64,000 nt of DNA. Origin: Megaustenia siamemsis. Taxonomy: Eukaryota > Mollusca > Gastropoda > Stylommatophora > Ariophantidae. The position numbers and the translations under genes are program-made. The DNA is taken from contig JAVIAB010000073.1 in the NCBI GenBank assembly GCA_032433765.1, forward strand, positions 64,746,199-64,810,198, in the 5' to 3' direction. The notes beneath the pieces were generated by a model. The model was not told the DNA's origin and ran no database searches. It saw only the letters and a list, made by a program, of their open reading frames with translations. Shown in pieces: positions 29,301 through 43,578 of the stretch (position 1 is its first letter; each line of letters begins with the position of its first letter).

Positions 29301-32300
29301 CGGAATTGGAGTCAACAACGATGGCCTAACATCATCATTAAAAAAAAATATGACGATCATCATTTTCAGGAGGACGTGAACTTCGGGGTATATGGTGGAT
29401 AGGCGGCAGGAACCATTGAAGGCTATGCATGAAAAGTGTTCCTTGTTGCAGTTTCCTCATATTCTCAGTCCATGGGGGACTTGTTGGTCTCGAGGCAAGA
29501 CGCCGGCCTCGAGACAGAGAGGTTGTAGGTTTAAATCTCGCCTACAGCGGTTGGGATTTTTATTTATGATTTCTTTCTGTGGCAACCACCTCAGGTCTCA
29601 GCAGCGAGACCCGGCTTGAAACATCAGTTACTCATCAACGGAAAAAACATGAGTATCTCTGAAGTCGGCGTTATCTGCCTGTGCGGCGAGGGACCCCTGT
29701 GCACACGGCTGCCAGGGAAAAATGAATTAACGTGCAAAATTCAAAATCCAAAGAAATTAGATTAAATACAAAAATACAAATTTTCAACTCAAATGTTAAG
29801 GCGGTCCTATTATATGGCTGTGAAACATGGAGAACAACAAAATTGACAATCACGAAGATACAGACTTTCATTAATGGATGCTTACGCAGAATAAAAGGAT
29901 GAAATGGCAAGACAAAATCACTAACATAGAATTATGGAAAGGTACCAGTCAAACACCAGTGGATAAAGAGATACAGCGAAGATGATGGCGCTGGGTAGGA
30001 CACACACTACAGAAGCCAACTGGGAGTATTACAAAACAGGCCCTTTTTTGGAATCCCCAGAGGAAAAGACAAAGAGGAAGATCAAGGAATTCTTGGAGAA
30101 GACAGATAGAAGCAGAGATGAAGATGTTGGGGAAGACATGGAATGATCTTAAAAGAATGGCAAAAGACAGAACGACTTGGAAAGTGTTTGTTGAAGACCT
30201 ATGCTCCACTGGGAGCTAAATAGGTGGAAAATACAAAATTCAGTTCCTAGTCTCTAGGGACTTCATCAGAGATGAAAGCTGGCGAACGCAAAGACAACAA
30301 TAACAACAAGATTAAGAAGAAAAAACATAGATAGAAATTAGAATCAAAATAGCAAAGGCAGCAATGACTTTCAGAAACCTTGATAAAATATTGAAATCAA
30401 TATTACTAAGCACTAAACCAAAGCTCAGGATTTTAAAATCTGATGTATTATACACCCTTACTTATGCGTGCAAGAACTTGAAAACAACAACAACAAGTAA
30501 ATAGAAAATAAACTGAATGCATTTTAACATAAATCATCAAGTACCATGCCTGCTTGTGTAGGTGATCATGTCTCTCCACAACTTTTGATCTCAACAGTTA
30601 TTTATCATTTTTGATGTTGATGATGTGATGACCTTCTGCCAAGCCATTCTCTTAAGCTGTCTGTTATTTTTTCTCTTTGCTTCCCTCTATCTCTTCGTCC
30701 CTCAATTTTCCCAGTTGTTACAATTTATTCCAGCTGTTCTCTTCTCATTACATGGCCAAAAAATGATGATTGTTTCTTCCTAATATTGGAAATTAGCTCT
30801 CTTTTTGCTTTGGCCTCTTTCAGAATGTTTTCATTACTCTTCTTAGCTGTCCATGGTATTCTCAACATTTTTCTGTAAAACCACATTTCTACAGACTCCA
30901 GTGATTTTCTTGTCTGTTGTCCTAATGTCCATGATTCACATCCATATGTTAAGACTGGCTCTACATAACATTTAAGAACTCTTTTTCTAGTTTTTATTGT
31001 AAAAAATGGACTGCATAGTATCGTCCTCATTTTTTGGAAAGCTGCTTTTGCCTGAGCCATTCTGCATCTCACCTCTTTTGTACATTTTCCATCTGAAGTT
31101 AACAAAGTTCCCAAATATTTAAATTCCTTTACCTGTTTTAATATTGTTCCACTTGTCTTCATTTTGCACTGAGGTGATGTCTTTTTCTTTGTTGTTACCA
31201 TTACTTCTGTCTTTTTGCTATTAAAGCTGAGTCATTTATTTTTGATTTCTTTCACTATGTCTAACATTTCCTGTAACTCATTTTCACTTTTAGCGACTAA
31301 GACTATCATCAGCATACCTTAGATTATTTATTTTATGACCTTCGATTGTTATTTCAGGCATGCTCCTTATGGATCTTAAAATAATCACATTATAAATATT
31401 AAACAAATCTGGTGACAGCACACAACCTTGTCTAACACCCTGTTTTATTTGTTGAAACATTCCCAATTGGTTTCCAGCTCTTATGGCCGCTGTTTGTTGC
31501 CAGTACATGTTTTTTTTATTATTCTTAGATCTTTGCTGTCTACTTTTATGCTTTCTAGAATTTTGATTATTTCTTGGTGTTTTACTTTGTCAAATGCTTT
31601 GGTATAATCTATGAAACATAGGTAAAGATCTGTTTTCACCTCAATGGCTCTTTCTACTAAAGATCTTATGATGTATATGGCATTGTTCGTTTCTTTATCT
31701 CTAACAAAACCACACTGTTCACCACTAATTTCTGGACTGATTTTGTTTTGCACTCTTCACATGATGATTCTTAGTAATATCTTAGTCATGTGACTCCTAA
31801 GGCTTATTGTGCGATGATCATCGCATTCAATCGCACCAGATTTCTTTGGTAGGGCTATGAATATTGATTTGAGCAGGTGGTTTGGTATATATCCGCTGCT
31901 GTAGATATCATTAAGTATTTTTGTTATTATTTCTATTCCAAAATCACCCATGGCTTCAATCTCTTCTTTAGTTATTCTTCTTTAGTTAGGTCCTGGTGCT
32001 TTTCCTGTTTTCATATTGCGCAAGGCATCTTCCACTTCTTTGAGTATTTCTGGTCCTTCTCCATTATCCTTAATATTTACTTCTGTTCGTTCATCATTAT
32101 AAAGATCTTTAATGTATTATGTTCAAAGTTCCCTTATGCTTTCGTGTTCAATCAACAGTTCTCCTTCCTTTGATCTTAAACTTCCAGTTTTTGATTGTGT
32201 TTTTCTTCCTGTTAATTCTTCAGTTTGTTTGTATATAGCTTTGGCATCTTCTTTTTGTTGCATATCAATCTCTTTGCATCTCTCTTTTATCCATGCTTCT

Positions 32301-35300
32301 TTTGCGTCATTGCATTTTATTTCAATTTCTTTATTTAATCTCTTATCTATCTCTATCTATCTATTGACCTTTCGAGCCGTAGCTGGCCCATAGGGTGTAG
32401 ACCAAGATACTCCTTCTCTTATCTGAATTTTTGTTCTAGCAGTTTTCAATTTTTTTAAAGATGTTTTATCAAATCTCGCCATTTGTCTCTGTTCTGTGCA
32501 AGCAGCTCTATCTCATTGAGGGAGCCGAATCCTGCTGCTCTTGCCTCTCTCATCAATGTTCTTCTCAGTGTCTCTCTGGGTCTTCCTCTTTTCCTCTTAC
32601 CTGTTGTTTCCCATATGAGGGCTTGCTTTGCTATTCGGTTATTATCTCTTCTCATCACATGTCCAACATATGACCATCGTCTTTTCTTTATTACTGAAGA
32701 TATTAGTGGTTGATTGACGATTTCTCTAATTTCCTCATTTGTTTTGAATTCGTTCCACGCTATACCAAGTATTTTCCTTAGACATTTATTTTCGAATGCG
32801 TTCAACTTTGTTTCTATATCTCTTGTTGTTTTCCAGCTTTCACACGTATACGTAAGGGTTGATAGTACATTTGATTTGAATAGCTTAAGTTTTGTGTTTG
32901 TGCTGATTAGTTTTGATTTCCACAACTTTTCAAGGCTTCTGAAAGACATTGCTGCTTACAACTGGTACATGACCACTATTGCAAACTGCCCCTGGTCTAG
33001 TTTTCACACACACCAGACTGTTTCTAAATCTATTGCTTATCATTATGTAATCAATTTGATTATGTGCGTTGTCTCCTGGGCGTTTCCATGTCCACAGACA
33101 TCTTGGATGTTGCTTAAACCAGGTGTTTCCTATCATCATGTTGTTTGTTCATGCACAGTCAATAAGTTTCTCACCTCTTTCATTCCTCTCGCCTAAGCCA
33201 TAATTACCAACTACTTCCTCAACTCTTTCCTTTCCTACTTTTGCATTCCCTAGAACTATGGTGTTTTCATGTGGTTTGCATTCACGAAGTGCCTTATTTA
33301 ACTTGTCATAACATTTATCAATTGTTTCCTCTAGACTGTCTGCTGTTGGTGCATAAACTTGTATAAGATTTATATCTATTGGCTTTCCATTCAATTTCAC
33401 TAAAAGGACTCTGTCAGATATTGGGTAAAAGCCTTTCACTGTTCTTGCTCTTTCTGCATCCATGATGATACCTACTCCTCTTTGGTGTTCAGTACCTCCA
33501 GAATAAATTATTTTATGTTCATCAGAATATGCTGCCAGGGAAAAATGGATTAACACACAAAATTCAGTTCCTAGTCACTAGGCACTTTGTCAGAGTTGAA
33601 AGCTGGTGAATGCAACAACATCAGAATATATCTCCCCTGATCCAGATCTCATTCCGTAAAGTCCCAGTAAATGTAAACACATTCTTTTCATTTTCTATTT
33701 GATGTTTTCCAGTTTACGCTTCTGCATGAGTGTTCTCACATTCCAAGTACCTATCCTTAGAGTCTGTTTTATCTTTATTTTGCTTACAGTAGCTTGATGA
33801 CGATCGAGTATCACCTGTAGCACATGATGTCCCCAACCGAACAAGGGTTTTCCATTGGAATTCCCCTTTAACGTTGTTGTCGTGATTTCTATTATTGTGT
33901 TGATTCATGATTGTACAAAGAAATTATGACAGTGGTTTTCTGTTGCTTTCCATCGGTTTGTTTACGGTTGGCTCCGCTAGCCTTTGACTAAAAAGTCTCA
34001 CCCACAAGACAGTTAGATTGTTTTACTTCGGGGTACCCTCCCTTAGCCTTTTACTCTCCTGAGTATACCAACAAGGCAGCAGGACAGCCGCAGGTTGTAC
34101 TGTTTACTGCATACAATAGCATGTAAAATTCCAGGCCCTCAGAGGGGAACCAGAGGGTAGAAGAAAATGAGGCCAACATAGAGAAACACTAAAAAGAACA
34201 TTAAAATGAGAGGCAACAACAGCAGGCATCACTTGCCACTCACTCGTCGAGATTGAAAAACTCACCCCAGAACAGAACCATGTTGCACAATGCGGGTCCT
34301 GTGCGAGGTCTGGCAGTTGAAAGTTCATCAAACACAAAAGTAGAATTTCTGCCCTTTGTGCTGTCTATGGCTCGAAACGATAGATAGATATTGAAGGTCA
34401 TTAATCCAATTAGTAAAATTTCAAATCAAAGCATAAGCAACATTTAGTTATCTCTGTGTGTATTTCACACTTTTATTCAAGTCTGTGATTACATTTTTTA
34501 TCTCTGAATATGTTTATCTCTGTTTGATATTTTTGTCTTACATGCAGGCTCTGAAAAAAGATTTCCCAGAAAATCTCTATTCAGATCTTCATGAAACCTT
34601 GTACATTTGAAGACTAGCATATTACACATTAGATGATTCTGGAACTTCTTTTGTAGTCTTCGTTCAAAGTTATTACCTATTTTTACCATACCACCACTAA
34701 TAATTTTAAATGAGTACCAGATTTTTTCTGGGTAAGTAAAGTGGCATGGGAGTAATACCAACCACATTACCCCAAAAATCATGTGCTGAAGATCTATAAA
34801 AATTATGGTCACTAACACCATATTCCACTATATACGCCACTTGGCGTGATGGGGGCTCTTTACTTTTTATTACTTACCATCCAATAATTGGGAACCTTGC
34901 CAATGAAGAACAAATTATAAAATCAACCTGTCATGTTATCAGATTAAAATGATTCAGCAGAGTCCAATATAGCAATTGTTTATTTTGATTTCCATGGCAT
35001 TTCAGTAAAGGTAGCATGAACATTTCAACCTTCTTCTCTTCTCAGTCACACACTCAAGAATTTTTTAGATGAAATAGAACTCAACCAAAGTTTTAGAAAA
35101 TTCAGTATACCATAGGTGGTCGATCTGGACAAGCAACTCATATAAAAACCCCACTTGCAGAAGTTGAGAGTAGAACAACTCATAAAGCTGTCATTCGTGA
35201 AAAAAAAAAACTGACTAGAACAAACTAGGAAGTGAATATCAACAATTTAACAAATAGATACATGCACTGTGAAGTCTATGTTGAAAGTTCCCTGGACAGC

Positions 35301-37363
35301 TAAAAAGACCAATGAGGAGTTCTCAAAGAGGCCAACACAAAAAGGGAGCTCTTAAAAACACCAGAAAGAAGCAATCAACATTTTTCGGGCACATCATGAG
35401 AAGAGGAAAGTTGGAATACTTGGTTACAACTAGCAAAATAAAAGGAAAGAGAGATCACGGACGACAAAGAGAGAAAATACTGGATAGCTTGGTGTCATGG
35501 CATGGAAAACAGTCAACAACAGAACTGATACGATGCACTGTAGGTAGAAGATTGTGGAGGGACATGATCACCTACGCCAACCGGTAAGGCACATGATGAT
35601 GATGATGATGATGACTGTGAAGCCTGCTCCAGAATATAGCATTGGCCACCACTCCAAAGATCAACATAGGCAGTCAATGGAAACTCAAAATGCAACTCCC
35701 AAACTTTTCACAGGAAGCATAAAAACTGCTCCAATTCAGATTCTGGAGAAATACAACTAGATATCACTCCTGCGCGCCATTCAAGAGATAAAAGTTCTGA
35801 TACATTGTATCAGCTTTTCAACTTTAGCTTTTCAAATCATCCAACTCACACTTACATTCCAGACCCAATCTCCACAAGACTAAATTGAAAGGGCTTCAAA
35901 CACCTCTTCACACATCTGCACAACCCATATGAAAATATCCTTCCAAGTTCCCCCAAGGTAAGGCTGAAAAACTGTACATATGGAAAAGACTCAACAGGCA
36001 CCAACAGGAAAGACAGCCTAACTGCTTCCTCCACCCCCCCCCCCCCCCCCCCCCCCATATATATATACATATACAGTAAAGTCTCGATTATGCGGTACTC
36101 AATAATCCGGAATTCTCAATTTAACGGACTTTTTTTTTTTTTTTATTATTATAGGGAGAAAGCTTGAATCATGTTTTGTTCAGTTAAATTAAATGCCTTT
36201 ATCCGGAAATCGAAAACGCTACAACACGGTTTGTGCGCTGCGCTTACTTCTACAGGCTCTATCATTACACAATATTGCGTTTACAATAGTGTATTTACAG
36301 TAATATACTTCAAATAGGAGCGAACATATTTTATTCAATCCAGACATTGTGTCTCCAAATATTCCAAGTAAAAGCGACAGACAGTCTATATCTTCACTTT
36401 TTCCCCCGACTAAATGTTTTTGTCGGGAAATCTTAGTCGTGCCAAAAACACTTATCTACATGATTTTACAAATTTGCTTAATTTTCTCATAGCCTGCTTT
36501 AGATCTAAAGTTGGTCATGAATTTGTCAAAAATATGGCGTTTGACAGTCTGACCGAACATTAGAAGCAGACGTATTGTTTGTGAAAATTGAAGAGCCCAT
36601 AACTTTGATGATTATAAATCAAAGGTTGAGCAGCCGGCGTGCAGTGACATAGAGATGGTGAGAAGAAAGGGGGAGGGGTTCAAAAATTACCGACTGGAAA
36701 TTCAAAAAGAGTAAGATACAGAGTTTGACGTTAGTTTGTCTCAGACATTTGTGCAAGCTGAAATTCGTTCCATCAGTATAAATTATACATGATATGCTAT
36801 AAACGCATGTGTGCATACTTTTTAACGGAATACATTTTTGTGTTAAATAATGGCCTCTGCGAGTGCAAACCACACCTCAATTTCCCGCAAAGGTAAACGC
36901 AAGCGAACTGTATTGACACTGAACCAGAAGATTGAAATCGCTAGTAGACTTGAAAAAGGCGTTAATCGCAACGTTTTGATGACTGAATTTGGCATAGCCT
37001 CTTCAACATTATATGACATACGAAATCAAAAAGATGAGTTGTTTAAGTTTGCGTCGGAGTCTGAAAGCAGCAACAATATACACCAGAGACGAAGTATGAA
37101 ACGGCCAAAATTTGAAAAACTCGACGACGTCCTTTATGTGTGGTTTTTAGAAAGAAGAAGAAAAGGAATGCCAATATCAGGACCCATGTTAATAGAGAAA
37201 GCTAGTGAATGTCACACGAATTTAAATATTTCTGAGCATTGCAATTTTTCAATCATGTTTTTTCATAAATTTTGAGTTTGGTTTTCTTACTCTCGATTAT
37301 CCAGAAAAATTCAATTATCCAGAATGGGTTCTTCCCCGAGCATTCCGGATAATCGAGACTTTA

Positions 37364-37427
<64 letters not shown>

Positions 37428-38749
37428 ATTGTCCTTTCGAGCCGAAGACGGCACATAGGGGAGAACCACAATCTCAAAACAGAAACCTTGCGTGCCAAAA
37501 TGGCACATATTGCAAAGATCATTGATCTAAAATCTATGGCGCTGTTTCCATAACAATACTTTTTACAATGACAGCTTGTCAAGCCATCGATCCTTAGTCG
37601 CCTCTTACGACATGCCTGGAAGGTCACAGTGTCACTATTCTTTACTCCCTCGTAATGAGGCCCCGGTAACACACGGGATATATATATATATATAATCAAG
37701 TGGTGTACATGACTTTTCCCAATTTTCGATCTCGATAGTTATTTATCATTTCTGTTGTTTACCTTCTGCCAGGCCTTTCTCTTAAGCTGTCCGGTATCTT
37801 TTCTTTTTCCTTCCCTCTTGTCTTTTCATCCCTCAATTTTTCCAGTTGTCACAATATATTCCAGCTGTTCCTTCTGATTGCATGGCCAAAAATTATTGTT
37901 TCTTCCTAATATTTGAAATTTGCTCTCTTTTTGCTTTGGCCTCCTCTTCAGAATGTTTTTATTACTCTTCTTAGCTGTCCATGGTATTCTTAAAATTTGT
38001 TCTGTAGTCACATTTCTACATCCTCCTGTGATTTTAATTTCTTATATCTATCTATCTGTCTGTCCGTCCGTATGTCCATCTCTATTGACCTTTCAAGCTG
38101 TAGCTAACCCATAGGGCATAGACCCAGTTATTCTTTCTCTTATCTAAATTTTTATTCTAGCAGTTTTCAATCCTTGTAAAGATCTTTTATCAAATCTCGC
38201 CATTTGTCTCTGTTCTGTGCAAGCAACTCTATCTGATTGAGGAAGCTGATTCCTGCTGCTCATGCCTCTCTGATCAATGTTTTTCTCAGTGTCTCCCTTG
38301 GTCGGCCTCTTTTCCTCTTACCTGTTGTTTCCCACATGAGGGCTTGCTTTGTTATTTGGTTATTATCTCTCCCCATTACATGTCCAACATATGACCATCG
38401 TTTTTTCTTGATTACTGAAGACATTAGTGGTTGATTGGTGACTTCTCTAACTTCCTCATTTGTTTTGAATTTGTTCCACGCTATACCAAGTATTTTCCTT
38501 AGACATTTACTTTCGAATGCGTTCAACTTTGTTTCTATGTCTCTTGTTGTATTCCAGCTCTCACATGCATACGTAAGAATTGATGGTACGTTTGATTTGA
38601 AAAGTTTTGTGTTTGTGCTGATGAGTTTTGATTTCCACAACTTTTCAAGGCTTCGGAAAGACATTGCTGCTTTAACTGTTCTGATTCTAATCTCTCTATT
38701 TGTATCCCCTTCCCGATCAATGTGACTTCCAAGATAATGTATAATATAA

Positions 38750-38784
<35 letters not shown>

Positions 38785-41700
38785 CTAAAATATTGAAGAG
38801 ATGATTCACAACTACAATTTCACTAAAGTGGTCACATATCTTTAATTTGAACTGGAGTCACAACAGTCAGCACATTCCCATATCCACTCTGCAACCCATT
38901 TTGGCAATCATCAAAATGTTCGTCTACTGATTGTTTCTGTTCAGCATTGATTGAACATGTTGCATTTCCTTCTGCTGTGGATGCATTTCCTGCTTTCACC
39001 CTTCGTGGCACCTTGTTTCCACCATTCTTCTGACCTCCATGTTATCCTCCACTTCATCGATAGTAGTACCTCTGAAGTCGGAGCTGCCTGCATGGCTCCT
39101 GTAACAGACTTTACACGCAAATTCAGTCCCACAAAATTGAGTGGGTGGGACTTCGTCAGAGGTCAAAGCTGACGATAGCGAACGAACGATCCTCCACTTC
39201 AATGTTGTCTTCTAGTAAGAGCTGGTCTCTAACAACTATTGATGTCAGATTTTTTTATTTTAATGTCTCTTGCACAATGGCAGTCTTTGCTATATTTTCA
39301 GCCAAATCATTGCCACAAACTCCTGTGTGCCCAGACAATATATCCTCAATATGCTCTTAGAATGAGATAACTCACTTAGGTGCACCTGTTATCTGCAAAG
39401 CAAACTCTTTTCAATCCAGCAAAGCATGTTCTATGAGTTGGTCAATAAGACCACACGTGTCATCAACCTCTTAACCAGCCATGTGATAGCTTCCGCCACA
39501 GGCTATATCTCCTTGCGTGTGTTGGAGATAGTAGTCCTGCAGACCTCTGTACCTTTTTGACACCTTTCCATTGGAATACACGGCAGAACTCCAATCATTT
39601 CATGAACCCCTTGTGACCGAGCCATTATTTAGATCATTGGGTTGTGGGGTTGAGAATTGTTGCAGTACCTCCTAGATCTCAAACTCTGCCACACCTTGCG
39701 ACTGTTCAGACAGAAACCACAGGTAGGGTGGGACTAAAAACTCTTGGCAGCATTCACCGTGGAAGAAAGGCAGACTAACTGCAAGTCTGGTGCAGAACAT
39801 TGGAGACAGATATGAATGTTGGTGAAGCTTAGGACACTCTGCAAAGACCAAGTGGAAACACTTTGTTGTTGTCTTGTAAGAACTCAAAAGGTATGTTTGT
39901 TGGTCTGTGACAAAGAGAAATAAAAAAATATGTTTCTCATGATTATGTTATGCATTTGGATATATATAGCAATATCTCATCCAACCTTCTCTTTCACCTT
40001 GTTTTAATGTGTATTTTTGGATTGGTTTATTATCAGTCAGAATACACTAACACTGTGAGTATTGTATTCTTCTCTTGTTTACTACTAGTAACTCTGGTAT
40101 GTGAATAACCAAGTGGCCACTACCTAGCTATATTTTTAAAAAATTGAATTTGAATTTACTTTTAAATGTGATTATAGCAGATTGAAAGTGCATCTTAAGT
40201 TCTTGCTTGAGCTACAGCTTTGTCCATGTCTCTGCTACAGCCCCCATGAGATCCTCCAGTGCTACCATGGAACAGTCTCTGGCAGAGGGAGTCCTTATAG
40301 ACTATTGGAAGGAAGATGATGTCTATCAGTGTATTAGAACATCTACAATTAAAGAAATCTGTGATAGTGTGAGTGAATTGATGTTAAGTAATATAGTGGT
40401 GCATGCTGGTTGAAAAGTGTTTACCAACATTTATCACAGTGAATTAAATCTTTATGTGGGAACTATTTTGTTAATATTCTCTGTAGCAAAAAATCTGACA
40501 TAAATGATAGTCAGCCATAGAATATATTTTTCTTTACCCACTGTCCCCTTAGTTTCAAGAAAGACAACAGCTTATTCTAAATGTGATTAATTTCTGTGAA
40601 GGTGCAGTGTCAGAAGACAAGGAGAAATTTATGGCAGAAATCTCATAAGGTCTCTTACAAGACAGAAAGGATGAAAATATCACCACATACCCATAGCATA
40701 GACTTGTATCCAGATATTTGAAACACATTATAATGTGACACTTTTTTCATTTTTGGCAATAGCTATTTTGAATTGTTGATGTTACTGTATCTATTGAGGT
40801 AATAAGGTTTTATATGTTAACTTAGATCTTGTTAAATTTCGTTAGACAGAAATAATATAGCACCTTTTTTTAGTGACTTGCAAGATACATAAAATGAAGC
40901 ATCTTTGAGTGCAGACTATGATAAGATAAAACTTATATAATTTGCCTTTGGTATCAAGTTAAAATTTCTGTAGCAATTTACAAGAGAGAATTAATTTATA
41001 AATGTTTTATTTATTTACCATAGGAAAAGGAAGTGTGTGTTTTTCAGACAGTAGAGCTATCAATTTATATTATGCTTTGCAAGCCATTTTCTCTAATGTC
41101 CACAGAATATCCACTGCCTTTTGAGTGTCAGTCCTGGTTCAATTGAAAGAATGCATCATTCTAAAGTTTACCCAATAATTATATTTGTACGACATAAAAG
41201 TGCCAAGCAAATTAGGTAAGATTGTATTTCTGTAATTCTCCTCTTCTGTTATTTCTCCTCTTCTGTTATTTCTATTTTGTTGTTTAATTCATAAGTAATT
41301 AGACCTCATAAATGCTAGGGATGAGCACTTCCAGCTGGCAGGATTTCAAAGATAATGTGTGGTCTTTATTCAGTTGAAATTTCAAATAAAAATAACTTGT
41401 CATTAGTTTATGAGCTCTATCTACTTATGGTTGGAATTTGCTAGCCAGGATTTGATCTGTTTTATCATGTCTGGTCCTGCCTGTTGATCTGTCAAGCTTA
41501 AAATTTTACTGTGTCACTTCAGTTGATGTTTGTTTGCTGTATTATTTTATTTAACTGTTGTGCATCTCTTCACTGTTAACACATACCTTAACCCTTTGAG
41601 GACCAACGGACACTTGTGTCCCAAAATAAAATCATGATCATGTATGTAAACCAACATTATTTAAATACTGCATTCAGCAAATAAATAATCCATAATTTAG

Positions 41701-43528
41701 TGGGAGAAACTTAGTGGGCGAATAAGAAGAGTTATCAACTAACACAGAACTGGAGTCGTCAGTCGCTGGACACTGCAGGGCTTGCTGAGGAGAGATTCTA
41801 TGCATCTATGGACATGTTTAGAGTGCAATGATGATGACCCGCAAATAGCTCAGTCATCCATAATGTTTTTTTAACATAATTTTATTACTTGTAACGCGAC
41901 ACAAATGTCAATCTGCCAAAAGAAATGTTTGCAGCAAGTCATGCATTCCAGAGTACGGCGTAGTCAAACTTTTTCATAAGTGTCTGTGCATAGAATAATG
42001 TGTTTATTATATGTTTTTGATGTAATATTTTCATTTAATGATAAGTAAATTATAGTTTTATTATGTTTTACAATAGAATCTTGTAATGAAATTGCATAGA
42101 GATGAGCAAAAATATAAGGGGTGTCAAGGAATACATTTTCAGGAAAATTACAAGTTCTTGTATTCAGTGTATGTTTTTTTTTTATATTTTATCCACTTGT
42201 GTATTTTATTTGTCTTTTTATGATTACAAACATGTCAAGAAAAGGGTGTAAGCAGTTTAAATTGAAAGATGATGAAATTTTGCAGTGTTTAGTAACAGAA
42301 AATAGTGATATTGAAGACCGACAAAATAGAAATAATGCTAACTAAGACAGAGCATATAAAATCAGACATGTAATGGATCATCTAAACAGTTCTTTTCCAA
42401 AAGGACCTGTTGAAAAGTTTGCAGTAAAGTTCCCTGAGATTGTCATAAAGTATAACAAAATATGTGCTGTTCTGACCTTATGGATCAACGCAAGGTGTGC
42501 TATGAATTTGATGGTAGATCAATGATAAAGTACTACCTTCCTCAATTTTAAAAATATTTTGATATAACTGCCAGTAATGCCTAGATTATTTATACAAACT
42601 TCGTAAAAATAAATGTGCTTTAGGCCTTTTACTATCCTGCCTACTTGTACAGACAGGTCATAACTCAATCTTTGTTTGGCAATTTATCTTCAAGGAAGAG
42701 GGCCATACCTACTAGGACGAGGTGAAATGGACAAAATATTTACTTCTTAAACGTTTCTTGTCTTCACATCCCCTAGTGAAAGAGAATACATGTAAAAGAT
42801 GTGCAAACTGTGTTGAATGTAAAATTGAACATTGCACTAATAACACTTGCACTATATGTAATGTATCAAATAATATCTAATATATCAAACATGTGTGCTT
42901 AGCACACTACTATATGGATCCGAAACCTGGACAACATACTCAAACCAGGAAAAAAGACTAAATGTCTTCCACATGCGATGTCTCCGCAAAATAATGCACA
43001 TCAAATGGCAAGACAAAATAACCAACTTAACTGTCCTGCAACGTGCTAAGACCCTAACAATCATGTCGATGCTCAGAAGTCGAAGGGTAAGATGGCTGGG
43101 GCATGTCCAACGGATGGAAGAAAAACGCATTCCTAGGCAAATACTATATGGTGAGCTAAAACACGGAAAAAGACAAATCGGCAGACCTAAACTACGATAT
43201 AGAGATATCTGCAAATCATCTCTGAAAGACTTCTCCATCTGTGAAAACGACTGGCAACATCTGGCAAGTGATCGCACATCATGGAGAGCATGTATAAGGA
43301 ACGGTATAACAACATTTGAGACTGTGCTAAGACAGGACTTAGAAGAGAAGAGACTCATGAAAAAGGATGGTAAACCCTGTGGATCAGCGAGCCTGACCTG
43401 TTCATTATGTGACCGCGTGTGTTTGTCAAACATTGGTAGAATTAGCCACGAGAGAAGCTGTTCGGCAAAAACAATACCTCAAAAAATACGCTATAGCCTC
43501 CACTAGACCATCTGACAAGACGAAAAGG

Positions 43529-43578
<50 letters not shown>

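Noticed and set aside
32714..33196. 160-residue + strand ORF
   Set aside because: Lies opposite the LINE E thumb and endonuclease coding; no motif of its own.
37311..37699. IYIYIY-containing ORFs and similar ORF at 43409
   Set aside because: Translations of TA microsatellites.
42885..43433. 182-residue reverse ORF
   Set aside because: Exact shadow of the LINE D frame on the + strand, which has the recognisable motifs.
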